In this document: piece after piece, positions 27,703 through 36,976 of the stretch | Layout of the letters: every line of letters starts with the position of its first letter | Numbering within the stretch: position 1 is the stretch's first letter | Assembly: GCF_003289965.1 (NCBI RefSeq) | Contig: NZ_QMBQ01000004.1 | Location: forward strand, 310,001 to 374,000 | Source of the DNA: Mesorhizobium atlanticum | GTDB lineage: Bacteria; Pseudomonadota; Alphaproteobacteria; Rhizobiales; Rhizobiaceae | Length of the DNA stretch: 64,000 bases | Reading direction: 5' to 3' | Notes under the pieces: model-generated | What the model saw: only the letters and a program-made list of their open reading frames with translations | The model's database searches: none | Told to the model about the DNA's origin: nothing | Translations under genes and position numbers: made by a program

Positions 27703-28162
27703 TGAGCACTCCCTGATGTTCTCTCAAGCCCCTCTATCAGGCTCGCGAAGGGCGCATATAAGCACCGTTTCTTCGCCTTTGGAACACCTCGTGTGCGTAC
27801 CCCATGGGAAGCAGGAAAAGAATCTAGATTATGCTCCCACATTAGAAATAATGAGTAATATTTTCTCCTCACGACATTATTAACGACGGGATTTTTTTAT
27901 TGATTGGCTGTCCCGGGAAACGAGCACGTGAGGCGGCGCTGCAGGAGGTCCGCCTGCCCTCCGGGCATGACGCCGGAGGCTGTCGAGGGCTGGATTTCGA
28001 CGGCAAATCTTTCCTCGCATTGCCGCTGGGGCAAGGCTTGCACGGTCGCGGATAGAGGCAATACATAGATGATGGGCGGGATTTCCCGAAAAATCCGGAC
28101 CGGCGTGGAGGACGCTTCTTGCGGAAGCGGGCGCCCAGATCGAACGCGACAGGGAGACACAG
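27703..28162. other. 460-base divergent intergenic region
   Basis: This gap holds the control regions for dppA (leftward) and fadD (rightward). An AT-rich stretch (27825-27905) includes a TAATATTTTC segment and a run of seven T at 27892-27898. A sigma70-like TTGCAC-N17-ATACAT at 28038-28066 lies about 95 bases before fadD. For dppA, TTATAT on the minus strand near 27757-27762 could be a -10 box. No convincing gene is present. Confidence 0.45.
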
Positions 28163-30124
28163 GTGGCAAAAGCAGCCAAGACGACAGCCCCGGCGAAAAA
28201 AAGAGATAAGGCCGCCGCGGAAAGCAATACGCCCAAGGGTGCCAAGGCTGCCGCCGCATCGAAGCCGAAGACGGCCGCCAAGGCAGCCGCAAAGCCCGCC
28301 GCCGCCAAACCCGCAGCCGCAAAGACCAAGGCCGCAGCCGCGAAAGTTGACAAGCCGGCAACCGCAAAAGCAGCAGCCGCGAAGCCGGCCGCCGCCAAGC
28401 CTGCCTCGAAGGGCTTGCCGAAGGCGATCACCGAACTCACGGCCGGCCTGCCGGAAAAGCCGTGGCTGAAAAGCTATCCCAAGAACATGCCGGCCGAGAT
28501 CGGCGCCCTGCCCTACAAGTCCATCGGCGAGTTCCTGGTCGGCGCCTGCAAGCAATTCGCCGGGCGGCCGGCCTTCGTGTGCATGGGCAAGTCGATCACC
28601 TACGCCGAGCTCGAGCGGCTGTCGGCCGCGTTTGGCGCCTACCTGCAGGCAAGAGGCCTGGAGAAGGGCGCGCGCGTGGCGCTGATGATGCCGAACGTGC
28701 TGCAATATCCGGTGGCGATGATGGCGGTGCTTCGCGCCGGCTACACGGTGGTGAATATCAACCCGCTCTACACGCCGCGCGAGTTGGAACATCAGTTGAA
28801 GGATTCAGGCGCGCAGGCGATCGTCATCCTCGAGAACTTCGCCGGCACGCTGCAGGCGGTCATCGCCAGGACGCCTGTGAAGCATGTCATCGTCGCGTCG
28901 ATGGGCGACATGCTGGGCGGCCTCAAGGGGGCCATCGTCAACCTCGTCGTGCGGCGGGTGAAGAAGATGGTGCCGGCATGGTCGCTGCCCGGCCATGTCA
29001 AGTTCAACGCCGTGCTCAAGACCGGCGCGACCATCGCGTTCAAGCCACCCACGGTATCCGGCGACGACATCGCCTTCCTGCAATATACCGGCGGCACCAC
29101 CGGCGTCTCGAAGGGCGCTGTGCTGCTGCATCGCAACGTCCTTTCGAACGTCGCGCAGAATTCGCTGTGGGTGGAGGACGCCTATACGGTCAAGCCCAAG
29201 CCGGCGCATCTCAACTTCATCTGCGCGCTGCCACTCTATCATATCTTCGCGCTGACGGTGAACGCGCTGATGGGCATGCAGCAGGGCGCGCAGAACGTGC
29301 TGATCCCCAACCCGCGCGACATTCCGGGCTTCGTCAAGGAACTGGCGAAATACCCGATGCACATCTTCCCCGGCCTCAACACGCTGTTCAACGCGCTGCT
29401 CAACAATGAGGAGTTCCGCAAGCTGGACTTCAAGCCGCTGATCCTGACGCTGGGCGGCGGCATGGCGGTGCAGAAGGGCGTCGCCGAACGCTGGAAGGCG
29501 CTGACCGGCTGCCCGGTCAGCGAAGGCTACGGGCTTTCCGAAACATCGCCGGTGGCGACCGCCAACAAGTTCAGCTCCAGCGACTTCACCGGCACGATCG
29601 GCCTGCCGCTGCCTTCGACCGAGATCGCCATCCGCGACGACGACGGCAACAACGTGCCGCTCGGCGAGGTGGGCGAGATCTGCATCCGCGGCCCGCAAGT
29701 GATGGCCGGCTACTGGAACCGGCCCGACGAGACCGCCAAGGTGATGACCAAGGACGGCTTCTTCAAATCCGGCGACATGGGCTTCATGGACGAACGAGGC
29801 TACACCAAAATCGTCGACCGCAAGAAGGACATGATCCTGGTCTCCGGCTTCAACGTCTATCCCAACGAACTGGAAGAAGTGGTGGCGCATCACCCCGGCG
29901 TGCTGGAAGCGGCAGCGGTCGGCGTGCCGGACGAGCATTCCGGCGAAGTGCCTAAATTGTTCGTGGTCAGGAAGGATCCGGCGCTCACCGTCGAGGCGCT
30001 GATGGCTTATTGCCGAGAGAACCTGACCGGCTACAAGCGGCCGAGATACATCGAGTTCCGCACCGAACTGCCGAAGACGCCGGTCGGCAAGATCCTGCGT
30101 CGCGCGCTGCGGGACCAGGCTTGA
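28163..30124 (+). CDS. fadD: Long-chain fatty-acid/acyl-CoA ligase with Lys/Ala-rich N-terminal tail
   Basis: The 653-residue protein starts at a GTG preceded by AGGGAGA. Residues 1-83 are low-complexity, about half Ala and one quarter Lys with repeated AAKPAAAK units, like histone H1 or AlgP tails. The AMP-binding enzyme follows: LQYTGGTTGVSKGAVL near residue 307, YGLSETSPVA near 455, FKSGDMGFMDERGYTKIVDR near 533 and PKTPVGKILRR at the end, which carries the adenylation lysine. It activates fatty acids to acyl-CoA at the membrane. The downstream methyltransferase begins inside its stop codon (TTGA), so the two are coupled. The tail's role is unknown. Confidence 0.9.
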   Translation: MAKAAKTTAPAKKRDKAAAESNTPKGAKAAAASKPKTAAKAAAKPAAAKPAAAKTKAAAAKVDKPATAKAAAAKPAAAKPASKGLPKAITELTAGLPEKPWLKSYPKNMPAEIGALPYKSIGEFLVGACKQFAGRPAFVCMGKSITYAELERLSAAFGAYLQARGLEKGARVALMMPNVLQYPVAMMAVLRAGYTVVNINPLYTPRELEHQLKDSGAQAIVILENFAGTLQAVIARTPVKHVIVASMGDMLGGLKGAIVNLVVRRVKKMVPAWSLPGHVKFNAVLKTGATIAFKPPTVSGDDIAFLQYTGGTTGVSKGAVLLHRNVLSNVAQNSLWVEDAYTVKPKPAHLNFICALPLYHIFALTVNALMGMQQGAQNVLIPNPRDIPGFVKELAKYPMHIFPGLNTLFNALLNNEEFRKLDFKPLILTLGGGMAVQKGVAERWKALTGCPVSEGYGLSETSPVATANKFSSSDFTGTIGLPLPSTEIAIRDDDGNNVPLGEVGEICIRGPQVMAGYWNRPDETAKVMTKDGFFKSGDMGFMDERGYTKIVDRKKDMILVSGFNVYPNELEEVVAHHPGVLEAAAVGVPDEHSGEVPKLFVVRKDPALTVEALMAYCRENLTGYKRPRYIEFRTELPKTPVGKILRRALRDQA

Positions 30125-30828
30125 CCGATAGCAAGGCCAGCCTGAGGCGAGAGCCGGCGAAAGCGCTCGATCCGGCGGAGTTCATCAAGGCGAACATGCG
30201 GCTGGCGCCGGTACCCGGGCTGCCGGAAATCCGGCTCTATCTGGCGCATCCCGGCAGCGGCCTGCGGCGGCTGCTCGAACCGGACGATGGTGACGAAGGC
30301 GAGGCGGAGCCACAGCCGCCCTACTGGGCCTATGCCTGGGCCGGCGGCGCCGTGCTTGCCCGCTATGTGCTGGACCGCCCGTCGATCGTGGCCGGCAAAC
30401 GCGTGCTCGATCTCGGCGCCGGCTCGGGGCTGGTCGGCATAGCGGCGGCGAAAGCCGGAGCGCGTGCGGTGATCGCGGCCGAGGTCGACCGCAACGGGAT
30501 CGTGGCGCTGGGCCTCAACGCGCAAGCCAATGGCGTCGCCATCCAGATATGCGAGGGGGATGTCACCGGCGGTGCGCCGCCGGCGGTCGACCTGGTGCTC
30601 GCGGGCGATGTCTTTTACGCGCAGAATGTGGGACAGCGGATGATGCCGTTCCTCGACCGCTGCCTGGCCGCCGGCATCTATGTGCTGGTCGGCGATCCCG
30701 GCCGCGCCTGGCTGCCGAGGTCGCGGCTTTGCCTGCTCGGCGAATACCAGGTGCCGGATGTCGGCGGAAACGGCGGCGGCGAGCCGAAGCCAAGCGCGGT
30801 GTTCGCGCTTGTGGCCGAACCCGGTTAG
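30121..30828 (+). CDS. Class I protein-lysine methyltransferase, ETF-beta (METTL20/ETFBKMT) type
   Basis: The 235-residue SAM-dependent enzyme starts at a TTG that overlaps the fadD stop. Motif I is LDLGAGSGLVGIAA (97-110). DVFY at 163-166 matches the (D/E)xx(Y/F) signature of the lysine methyltransferase subgroup. The N-terminal PPYWAYAWAGGAVLARYVLD segment is characteristic of this family. The Agrobacterium METTL20 homologue is known to methylate ETF-beta and ribosomal protein L7/L12. Coupling to an acyl-CoA ligase supports an ETF/fatty-acid-oxidation role here. A general L11-type methyltransferase is the alternative. It ends 4 bases inside the convergent phosphatase gene. Confidence 0.82.
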   Translation: MTDSKASLRREPAKALDPAEFIKANMRLAPVPGLPEIRLYLAHPGSGLRRLLEPDDGDEGEAEPQPPYWAYAWAGGAVLARYVLDRPSIVAGKRVLDLGAGSGLVGIAAAKAGARAVIAAEVDRNGIVALGLNAQANGVAIQICEGDVTGGAPPAVDLVLAGDVFYAQNVGQRMMPFLDRCLAAGIYVLVGDPGRAWLPRSRLCLLGEYQVPDVGGNGGGEPKPSAVFALVAEPG

Positions 30829-31559
30829 CCCGCCGGCACGTTCACCCGCGCGGCAAGAAAATCCGGCAGGTCGGCGACCGAATCCAGGATGATATCCGCC
30901 ATCGGCGCCAGCGAGTCGCGCGTGCCTGTTCCGGACAACACCCCCACCGCCAGGCCGCAGCCGCCGGCGCGCGCCATTTCGAGGTCGTGGCGGTTGTCGC
31001 CGACCATGGCGATCTCGCCCGGTTTCAGCCCGGTCAGATCGCAGAAGGCAACGACGGTGTCCGGCGCCGGCTTCGGGTTGGCCACGGCATCATAACCGAA
31101 GGCTGCGTCGAAGAGCTGCGCGACACCGAGCGTGGCGAGCGTCTTCTCGGCGCCGCTGGTGGAATCATTGGTGGCGACGCCCATGCGGTAGGATCGCTTG
31201 TGCAGTGCCCGCAGCGAATCGATAACGCCGGGAAGCGCTACCGCCATCGAGGAGCCCTGCACCGAGGTGATCTCGTTGAAGCGGGAAACGGCATGCATCT
31301 GGTCCTCGTCGGACAGGCGCGGAAACCACAGTTCGACGACGTCCATGTTCGAGCCCGAGGCAAAGATCGAATCGGGCTTGAAGCGCTTGCTGACGAAGTC
31401 GAAACCGGCTGCGGCAAGCAGCCGATCGGCCTTCCAGCGATCGCCTTCGGCGGCATCCATCGCCATGAAGTCCGCGACACCGAGCCAGGTTGCATTGAAG
31501 TCGACAAGCGTGCCGTCCTTGTCGAACAATATTCCCTTGATATCCGCCAATCCTTTCAC
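30825..31559 (-). CDS. HAD-family phosphatase, phosphoglycolate-phosphatase-like
   Basis: The 244-residue enzyme has HAD motif [10 protein letters not shown] (nucleophile D13, acid D15), motif II GVATND, a motif III lysine in NPKPAPD and motif [15 protein letters not shown] helical cap lies between residues 20 and 100. It belongs to the Gph-like group; phosphoglycolate or another small sugar phosphate is the likely substrate. Its start overlaps the pgi stop (ATGA), so it is the second gene of a pgi operon. Confidence 0.88.
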   Translation of the reverse strand: MKGLADIKGILFDKDGTLVDFNATWLGVADFMAMDAAEGDRWKADRLLAAAGFDFVSKRFKPDSIFASGSNMDVVELWFPRLSDEDQMHAVSRFNEITSVQGSSMAVALPGVIDSLRALHKRSYRMGVATNDSTSGAEKTLATLGVAQLFDAAFGYDAVANPKPAPDTVVAFCDLTGLKPGEIAMVGDNRHDLEMARAGGCGLAVGVLSGTGTRDSLAPMADIILDSVADLPDFLAARVNVPAG

Positions 31560-33199
31560 TCCTTGCCGCGCAATTGGTGGATATAAGCCACCAGTCCGGC
31601 AGTCGAGGCGTCGCGTTTTGCGGCAGTCTCCTTGCCCTCAACGACAGGCAGCAGGCCCGTCGCCAGTTCCTTGCCGAGTTCGACGCCCCATTGATCGAAG
31701 GAATTGATGTTGAAGAGCGTGCCCTCGACGAAGACGCGATGCTCATAGAGCGCGATAACCCGGCCCAACGTGCGCGGATCGAGCTTGCGGTAGAGGATGG
31801 TGAGCGAGGGGCGGTTGCCCGAAAAGACGCGATGCGGCGCGATCCTGTCGACATCGGCCGGTTTCATGCCCTTGGCCAGCATCTGCGCGCGTGCTTCTTC
31901 CAGCGTGCGGCCCTTCATGAAGGCTTCCGACTGTGCCAGGCAGTTGGCGAGCAGAAGATCGTGCTGGTGCTTCAGTTCGGGCTCGTGACCGACCGCGGCG
32001 GCGAGGAATTCGACCGGGATGAAGTCGGTGCCCTGGTGCAGGAGCTGGAAGAAGGCGTGCTGGCCGTTGGTGCCGGGTTCGCCCCAGACCAGCGGGCCGG
32101 TCGGCGTGGCGACCGCGGTGCCGTCCAGCGTGACGCTCTTGCCGTTCGATTCCATGTCGAGCTGCTGCAGATAGGCCGGCAGGCGCGACAGGCGCTGGTC
32201 GTAGGGGATGACGGCGCGGGCCGGATATTTGCAGACGACCCGGTGCCACCAGCCGATCAGGCCCAACAGCACCGGCAGGTTCTTCTGCATGGGGGCCGAA
32301 CGGAAATGCTCGTCCATCTCATGCGCGCCGTCGAGGAAGGCGCGGAAGTTGCGCGGGCCGACGGCGATCATCACCGGCAGGCCGATGGCGCTCCAGACCG
32401 AGTAGCGGCCGCCGACCCAGTCCCAGAAGCCGAAGACGCGGTCCTGTTCGATGCCGAACTTCGCCACAAGATCGAGCGCGGTCGAGACGGCTGCGAAATG
32501 CTTGCCGATCGCTTCCTTGCCCAGCGCCTTCTCCACCCATTGGCGCGCCGTCTCAGCATTCGTCATCGTCTCGACGGTGGTGAACGTCTTGGAGGCGACG
32601 ATGAACAAGGTCGTTTCGGCGGACAGGCCCTTCAGCGTGTCATGGATATGGGCGCCGTCGACATTGGAGACGTAATGCGCGCGCGGCCCGTCATGGTAGG
32701 GCGCCAGCGCCAGCGTCACCATCGCCGGGCCGAGGTCCGAACCGCCGATGCCGATGTTGACGATGTCGGTGATCTTCTTGCCGGTGGCGCCAACGGCCTT
32801 GCCGGAGCGGATGGCGTCGGCGAAGGCGCCCATGGCGTCGAGCACGGCAATCACATCGGCCTTGGTGTCCTGGCCATCGACGATCACGCTTTTTCCCGTC
32901 AGGTTGCGCAGCGCGGTGTGCAGAACGGCGCGGTTCTCGGTGATGTTGATCTTCTTGCCTTCGAACATCGCGGCGCGGCGTCCCGCGAGATCGGCGGCGT
33001 CGGCAAGCTTCTCCAGCATCGTCATGGTGTTTGCATCGACCGCGCATTTCGACCAGTCGAGCAGAAGATCGCCGTCGGTGGCGGAGAACGTCTCGAAGCG
33101 CTTGGGATCGGCGGCGAAGGCCTCGCGCATCGTACCCTTGGCCGCGGCGCGCTGATCACGCAGGGCGGCAAGTTGCTTGTCGAAAGATGACTGGTCCAC
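31556..33199 (-). CDS. pgi: Glucose-6-phosphate isomerase
   Basis: The 547-residue enzyme matches bacterial PGI length. It contains [31 protein letters not shown] (sugar-phosphate-binding region), the [11 protein letters not shown] segment, and the C-terminal signature [28 protein letters not shown] split over the active site. It interconverts glucose-6-phosphate and fructose-6-phosphate. It is divergent from the MocR regulator, with a 319-base gap between them. Confidence 0.97.
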   Translation of the reverse strand: MDQSSFDKQLAALRDQRAAAKGTMREAFAADPKRFETFSATDGDLLLDWSKCAVDANTMTMLEKLADAADLAGRRAAMFEGKKINITENRAVLHTALRNLTGKSVIVDGQDTKADVIAVLDAMGAFADAIRSGKAVGATGKKITDIVNIGIGGSDLGPAMVTLALAPYHDGPRAHYVSNVDGAHIHDTLKGLSAETTLFIVASKTFTTVETMTNAETARQWVEKALGKEAIGKHFAAVSTALDLVAKFGIEQDRVFGFWDWVGGRYSVWSAIGLPVMIAVGPRNFRAFLDGAHEMDEHFRSAPMQKNLPVLLGLIGWWHRVVCKYPARAVIPYDQRLSRLPAYLQQLDMESNGKSVTLDGTAVATPTGPLVWGEPGTNGQHAFFQLLHQGTDFIPVEFLAAAVGHEPELKHQHDLLLANCLAQSEAFMKGRTLEEARAQMLAKGMKPADVDRIAPHRVFSGNRPSLTILYRKLDPRTLGRVIALYEHRVFVEGTLFNINSFDQWGVELGKELATGLLPVVEGKETAAKRDASTAGLVAYIHQLRGKE

Positions 33200-33518
33200 T
33201 GGCGGGCTCCTGGCGGGTTTTTAGACTTATCTTAACAGGCCGGATGTTTCCGGCGCGTGTCGTCGCGTCATTTTCGCTTCATTCTATTGAGCCGATTTCC
33301 ATTTCATTCAAGCGTGGCATTGCCGCAGCGCATCACGCTTTTATGCTGCATTGCAGCATTGTTTTATCGACCGACAGATGGACCGCCTACGCGGCTGATA
33401 GATCACTGGCATAAATCCCAGCGATCAGAAAAATTGATTGGCGCAACCCCTTATGCCACCCATACACTCCACTGGTCCAGCCAAGTGAAAACAGCTGGCC
33501 ATCCGAGGAAGATTCCCC
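33200..33518. other. 319-base divergent intergenic region between pgi and mocR
   Basis: It carries promoters for pgi (left) and the MocR gene (right). The most conspicuous element is the 17-bp palindrome at 33343-33359. Closer to the MocR gene, AACAGCTGGCC and CACTGGTCCAGCC (33470-33505) are short similar segments of the type MocR proteins bind as direct repeats. No small gene is evident. Confidence 0.45.
33343..33359. promoter_or_regulatory. 17-bp perfect palindrome, operator candidate
   Basis: ATGCTGCA-T-TGCAGCAT is perfectly symmetrical around 33351. It lies 143 bases upstream of pgi and 159 upstream of the MocR gene. No known binding protein can be named from sequence alone. Confidence 0.45.
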
Positions 33519-35012
33519 ATGCCACAGCGCAATGACACGGCCATATGGTCCGGCCTCTTCCGGATTTCGGCTGAATCCGGCCAAACCCTCCAGGCGCAGA
33601 TCCGCCAGGCGATCGTCGCGGCCATTCTCGACCGACAAATCGCCGCTTCGATGCCGCTGCCGTCGTGCCGAATTCTCGCGGAAAAACTGGGCGTTGCCCG
33701 CGGCACGGTGGTGCTCGCCTTCCAGCAGCTGGTCGACCAGGGCTTCCTGGTGGCGCGCGAGCGGCGCGGCCATTTCGTCAACCCAGACGTGCTGGCCACC
33801 CCCGCCAAGCCGCACCAGAAGGCGCCGGACCAGCAGAACGAGATCGACTGGAAAGCGCGCCGACAGATCGCCGCCAGCGACATGCCGCCGCCGGCCAAGC
33901 ACGACAACTGGATCAAGTCCTCCTACCCGTTCGTCTACGGCCAGTTCGACCCGGCGCTGTTCCCGACCGCCGAATGGCGCGAGTGCAACCGCATGGCGCT
34001 GGCCGTGCTCGAGATCCGCAATTGGGCGTCCGACATGGTGGACCGAGACGACCCGCTGCTGATCGAGCAGATCCAGGCCAGGCTCCTGCCGCGCCGCGGC
34101 ATCTTCGCCAATCCGGACGAGATCATCGTGACGCTGGGCGCGCAGAACGCGCTCTATATGCTCGCCTCGCTGCTGATGACCAAGGGCTCGAAGGTGGCGA
34201 TGGAGGATCCGGGCTATCCCGATGCCCGCTCTATCTTCCGGCTGGCCGGCGCCGACATCCAGCCGGTTCCGGTCGACCAGCAGGGCATCGTGACCTCGTC
34301 GATCCCCAGCGATTCGGGCTTCGTCTTCGTCACGCCCAGCCACCATTGCCCGACCATGGTGCCGCTGTCGGCGGAGCGACGGCAGGATCTTCTGGCGCGC
34401 GCCAACCGCAACAACCAGATCATCATCGAGGACGGCTATGACAGCCAGTTGCTCGACGAGGCGCCGCAGCAGGCGCTGAAGAGCCTCGACCGCTCTGGCC
34501 GCGTGATCTATGTCGGCTCGATGTCGAAGACGCTGGCTCCGGGGCTGAGGCTTGGCTACATCGTCGCCTCGGCGGGGCTGATCGCTGAGCTTCGCGCGCT
34601 GCGCCGCTTCATGCTGCGGCACCCGCCGGCGAACAACCAGCGCGCCGTCGCGCTGTTCCTGTCGCTCGGCCATCACGAAGCGCTGGTGCGCAGGCTTTCC
34701 GCCGCCTTCGACGAGCGGCGCAAGCGGCTGGTCCATGCGATTTCCGCTTTCCTGCCAGAATGGCGCTCGACCGACTCGGCGGGCGGCACATCGCTCTGGC
34801 TGGAAGGGCCGCGCGGTACCGATTCACGCGGCCTGGCCGAAGCCGCCGCTTCGCGCAGCGTTATCATCGAACCCGGCGACCGGTTCTTCGATCGCAGCGA
34901 AAAGCCCTCTCGTTTCATGCGCTTGGGCATCTCCTCGATCTCGCTGCAGCATATCGAGCCGGGCATCCGCGAACTCGCCACCGCCGCCGGCCGCAGGCCC
35001 GCGGCTGCCTGA
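33519..35012 (+). CDS. MocR/PdxR-family regulator (GntR HTH plus aminotransferase domain)
   Basis: The 497-residue protein has a GntR-type winged helix (LPSCRILAEKLGVARGTVVLAFQQLVDQGFLVARERRG, residues about 47-84). A fold-type I aminotransferase-like domain follows; GSMSKTLAPGLRLGY holds the PLP lysine K337, and EDGYDSQL carries the pyridine-contacting Asp. Such proteins sense PLP, often with an amine ligand, and control vitamin B6 or amino-acid genes. It is followed by a terminator and the MttB-family gene, possibly one of its targets. No pdxS/T genes are present here. Confidence 0.9.
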   Translation: MPQRNDTAIWSGLFRISAESGQTLQAQIRQAIVAAILDRQIAASMPLPSCRILAEKLGVARGTVVLAFQQLVDQGFLVARERRGHFVNPDVLATPAKPHQKAPDQQNEIDWKARRQIAASDMPPPAKHDNWIKSSYPFVYGQFDPALFPTAEWRECNRMALAVLEIRNWASDMVDRDDPLLIEQIQARLLPRRGIFANPDEIIVTLGAQNALYMLASLLMTKGSKVAMEDPGYPDARSIFRLAGADIQPVPVDQQGIVTSSIPSDSGFVFVTPSHHCPTMVPLSAERRQDLLARANRNNQIIIEDGYDSQLLDEAPQQALKSLDRSGRVIYVGSMSKTLAPGLRLGYIVASAGLIAELRALRRFMLRHPPANNQRAVALFLSLGHHEALVRRLSAAFDERRKRLVHAISAFLPEWRSTDSAGGTSLWLEGPRGTDSRGLAEAAASRSVIIEPGDRFFDRSEKPSRFMRLGISSISLQHIEPGIRELATAAGRRPAAA

Positions 35013-35030
35013 TTGCCACAAACGCCCTGA

Positions 35031-35064
35031 AAAAGAGCCGGCACCACGCCGGCTCTTTTTGTTT
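35031..35064 (+). terminator. Rho-independent terminator after the MocR gene
   Basis: AAAAGAGCCGGC (35031-35042) pairs with GCCGGCTCTTTT (35048-35059) around ACCAC, followed by TTTGTTT. It lies 19 bases after the stop and is a classical terminator that separates the regulator from the methyltransferase gene. Confidence 0.85.
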
Positions 35065-35236
35065 AGGCGCACAGCCGTTGCTTTAGGAGCCTGGCATATT
35101 CGGAGGAAATGGCTGGCCCATAGGCTGTACCAATACCGGCGGCATAGTCGGAGCCATAAGGGGACGAGGCAGGCCGATGGTGGACCAACCACCCGTGTCC
35201 CACCTCGCGGATAAAAGATAAAAGTGGAGTGCTTCC

Positions 35237-36826
35237 ATGTCAGTGGCTCTCGAGAAGCAGGAAGCGTCGTCGGACCAGCGTTCGCGGCGTTCCGGCGGGC
35301 GCGAAGCGCGCCGCGCGATGCGGGCGGCGCCTTTGGCCGACGACATCCGCCCGGTGCGGCCGGGGCTTGAAGGCGGCAGCTACGGGCCATTGAGCCAGAA
35401 CGACCAGGAGCGCATCCACGAAGCCGTGCTGACACTGCTGGAAACGGTCGGCTTCGCCAATGCCATCCCGTCCTGCATCGAGGCGCTGACCCGGGTCGGC
35501 GGCACCTATGGCGATGACGGCCGCATCCGGCTGCCGCGCGCTCTGGTGCTCGACACGATCAAAAAGGCCGCACGCAACTTCACCCTCTACGGCCAGGATC
35601 CGAAGCACGACATGCATATCCAAGGCAAACGCGTGCATTTCGGCACGGCGGGCGCGGCGGTGCATCTGGTCGATGTCGAGAAGCGCGAATATCGCGAATC
35701 GCTGCTGCAGGATCTCTACGACGCCGCCCGTCTCGTCGACGGGCTGGACAACATCCATTTCTTCCAGCGCACCATGGTGCCGCGCGACATTCCCGACCCG
35801 CTCGATATGGATTTCAACACGCTCTATGCCTGCGTGATGGGGACATCCAAGCATGTCGGCACCTCGTTCACCGTGCGCGAGAACGTCAAGCCGGCGCTGG
35901 AGATGCTCTATGCGATCGCCGGCGGCGAAGAGAATTTCCGGGCGCGACCTTTCGTGTCGAACTCGAACTGCTTCGTGGTGCCGCCGATGAAGTTCGCCGA
36001 GGACGCCTGCGGCGTGCTCGAAGCCTGCGTGGAAGGCGGTATTCCGATCCTGCTTCTGTCGGCCGGCCAGGCCGGCGCCACGGCACCCGCCGCGATTGCC
36101 GGCGCCGTGGTCCAGGCGGTGGCGGAAGTGCTGATGGGCCTGGTCTATGTCAACGCGATCAAGCCTGGTCATCCGGCGATCTTCGGCACCTGGCCATTCG
36201 TCTCCGACCTCAGGACCGGCGCCATGTCCGGCGGCTCGGCCGAGCAGGCGGTGCTGACCGCGGCCTGCGCGCAGATGGCGCAATATTACGACCTGCCCGG
36301 CGGCTCGGCGGCCGGCATGTCGGACTCCAAGCTGCCCGACATCCAGGCCGGTTACGAGAAGGGCATCACCAATGTCATGGCGGGGCTGTCCGGCCTCAAC
36401 CTTGTCTATGAATCGGCCGGCATGCATGCCTCGCTGCTCGGCTTCTGCCTCGAAAGCCTGATCATCGACAACGACATGCTTGGACATTGCCTGCGCTGCG
36501 TGCGCGGCATCGAGGTGACCGACGACGCACTGTCGATCGACACCATTGCCGAGGTCTGCCTCAAGGGCCCCGGCCACTATCTCGGCAACGATCAAACATT
36601 GAAGCTGATGCAGACCGAGTATTTCTATCCCGCCGTCGGCGACCGTTTCTCGCCCAAGGAATGGAACGAAAAGGGACGGCCCGACATCCTGTCGCGGGCA
36701 ATCGCGGAGAAGAAGCGCGTGCTTGCCGAGCGGTTCCCACGCCATGTCTCTCGCCTGCTCGACGACAAATTGCGCGCCCGCTTCGGCGAGATGATTAAGC
36801 TGCCGCGCAGCGGCATGGGCGGGTAG
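35237..36826 (+). CDS. MttB-family (trimethylamine/betaine-type) methyltransferase, non-pyrrolysine
   Basis: The 529-residue protein has the MttB TIM-barrel: LSQNDQERIHEAVLTLLETVGF, GTAGAAVHLVDVEKREYRES, LPGGSAAGMSDSKLPDIQAGYEKG-type central motifs and SGLNLVYESAGMHASLLGFC. The frame has no internal amber codon, so it is not a pyrrolysine enzyme. Non-Pyl members include glycine- and proline-betaine:corrinoid methyltransferases and are frequent in Rhizobiales. No corrinoid protein gene lies nearby. The stop codon is inside the left arm of a 28-bp inverted repeat. The 172 bases before it hold no clear gene. Confidence 0.88.
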   Translation: MSVALEKQEASSDQRSRRSGGREARRAMRAAPLADDIRPVRPGLEGGSYGPLSQNDQERIHEAVLTLLETVGFANAIPSCIEALTRVGGTYGDDGRIRLPRALVLDTIKKAARNFTLYGQDPKHDMHIQGKRVHFGTAGAAVHLVDVEKREYRESLLQDLYDAARLVDGLDNIHFFQRTMVPRDIPDPLDMDFNTLYACVMGTSKHVGTSFTVRENVKPALEMLYAIAGGEENFRARPFVSNSNCFVVPPMKFAEDACGVLEACVEGGIPILLLSAGQAGATAPAAIAGAVVQAVAEVLMGLVYVNAIKPGHPAIFGTWPFVSDLRTGAMSGGSAEQAVLTAACAQMAQYYDLPGGSAAGMSDSKLPDIQAGYEKGITNVMAGLSGLNLVYESAGMHASLLGFCLESLIIDNDMLGHCLRCVRGIEVTDDALSIDTIAEVCLKGPGHYLGNDQTLKLMQTEYFYPAVGDRFSPKEWNEKGRPDILSRAIAEKKRVLAERFPRHVSRLLDDKLRARFGEMIKLPRSGMGG

Positions 36827-36974
36827 GAGGCGTTGAGATTCAGGTGAGGCCGGCCTGCAAATGGCGGTTTCCTGCGCTTCCGGTGCTCACGTACTTAAGT
36901 ACGCTCCGCTCCGGTTCTCGGAACCCACCATTTTCGACTCGGCCTGACCTGAATCTCAACGCCTCCTACCCGCC
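36818..36974. repeat. 157-bp element with perfect 28-bp terminal inverted repeats between convergent genes
   Basis: The left arm (36818-36845, starting GGCGGGTAGGAGGCGTTGAG) is exactly complementary to the right arm (36947-36974). After one mismatch, a further AGGCCG/CGGCCT pairs. The centre holds GTGCTCACGTACTTAAGTACGCTCCGCTCCGG. The left arm contains the MttB stop codon and the right arm ends two bases before the stop of the minus-strand gene at 36977. It can fold into a very long hairpin and terminate both transcripts. Confidence 0.8.
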
Positions 36975-36976
36975 AG

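Noticed and set aside
24433..27705. A 1090-codon open frame on the plus strand opposite dppA, dppB and dppC
   Set aside because: It spans three well-supported genes on the other strand, and its composition is typical of antisense frames in high-GC DNA.
35065..35236. Possible riboswitch in the leader of the MttB-family gene
   Set aside because: I could not fit a SAM, cobalamin or glycine riboswitch core to these 172 bases; a covariance-model search would decide.
35083..35238. Pro-rich minus-strand open frame of about 51 codons before the MttB gene
   Set aside because: It has no ribosome-binding site, overlaps the MttB leader and shows low-complexity translation. It is possible but not supportable.
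35237..36826. Pyrrolysine-containing trimethylamine methyltransferase
   Set aside because: There is no in-frame TAG before the final stop, and no pyrrolysine genes are present.
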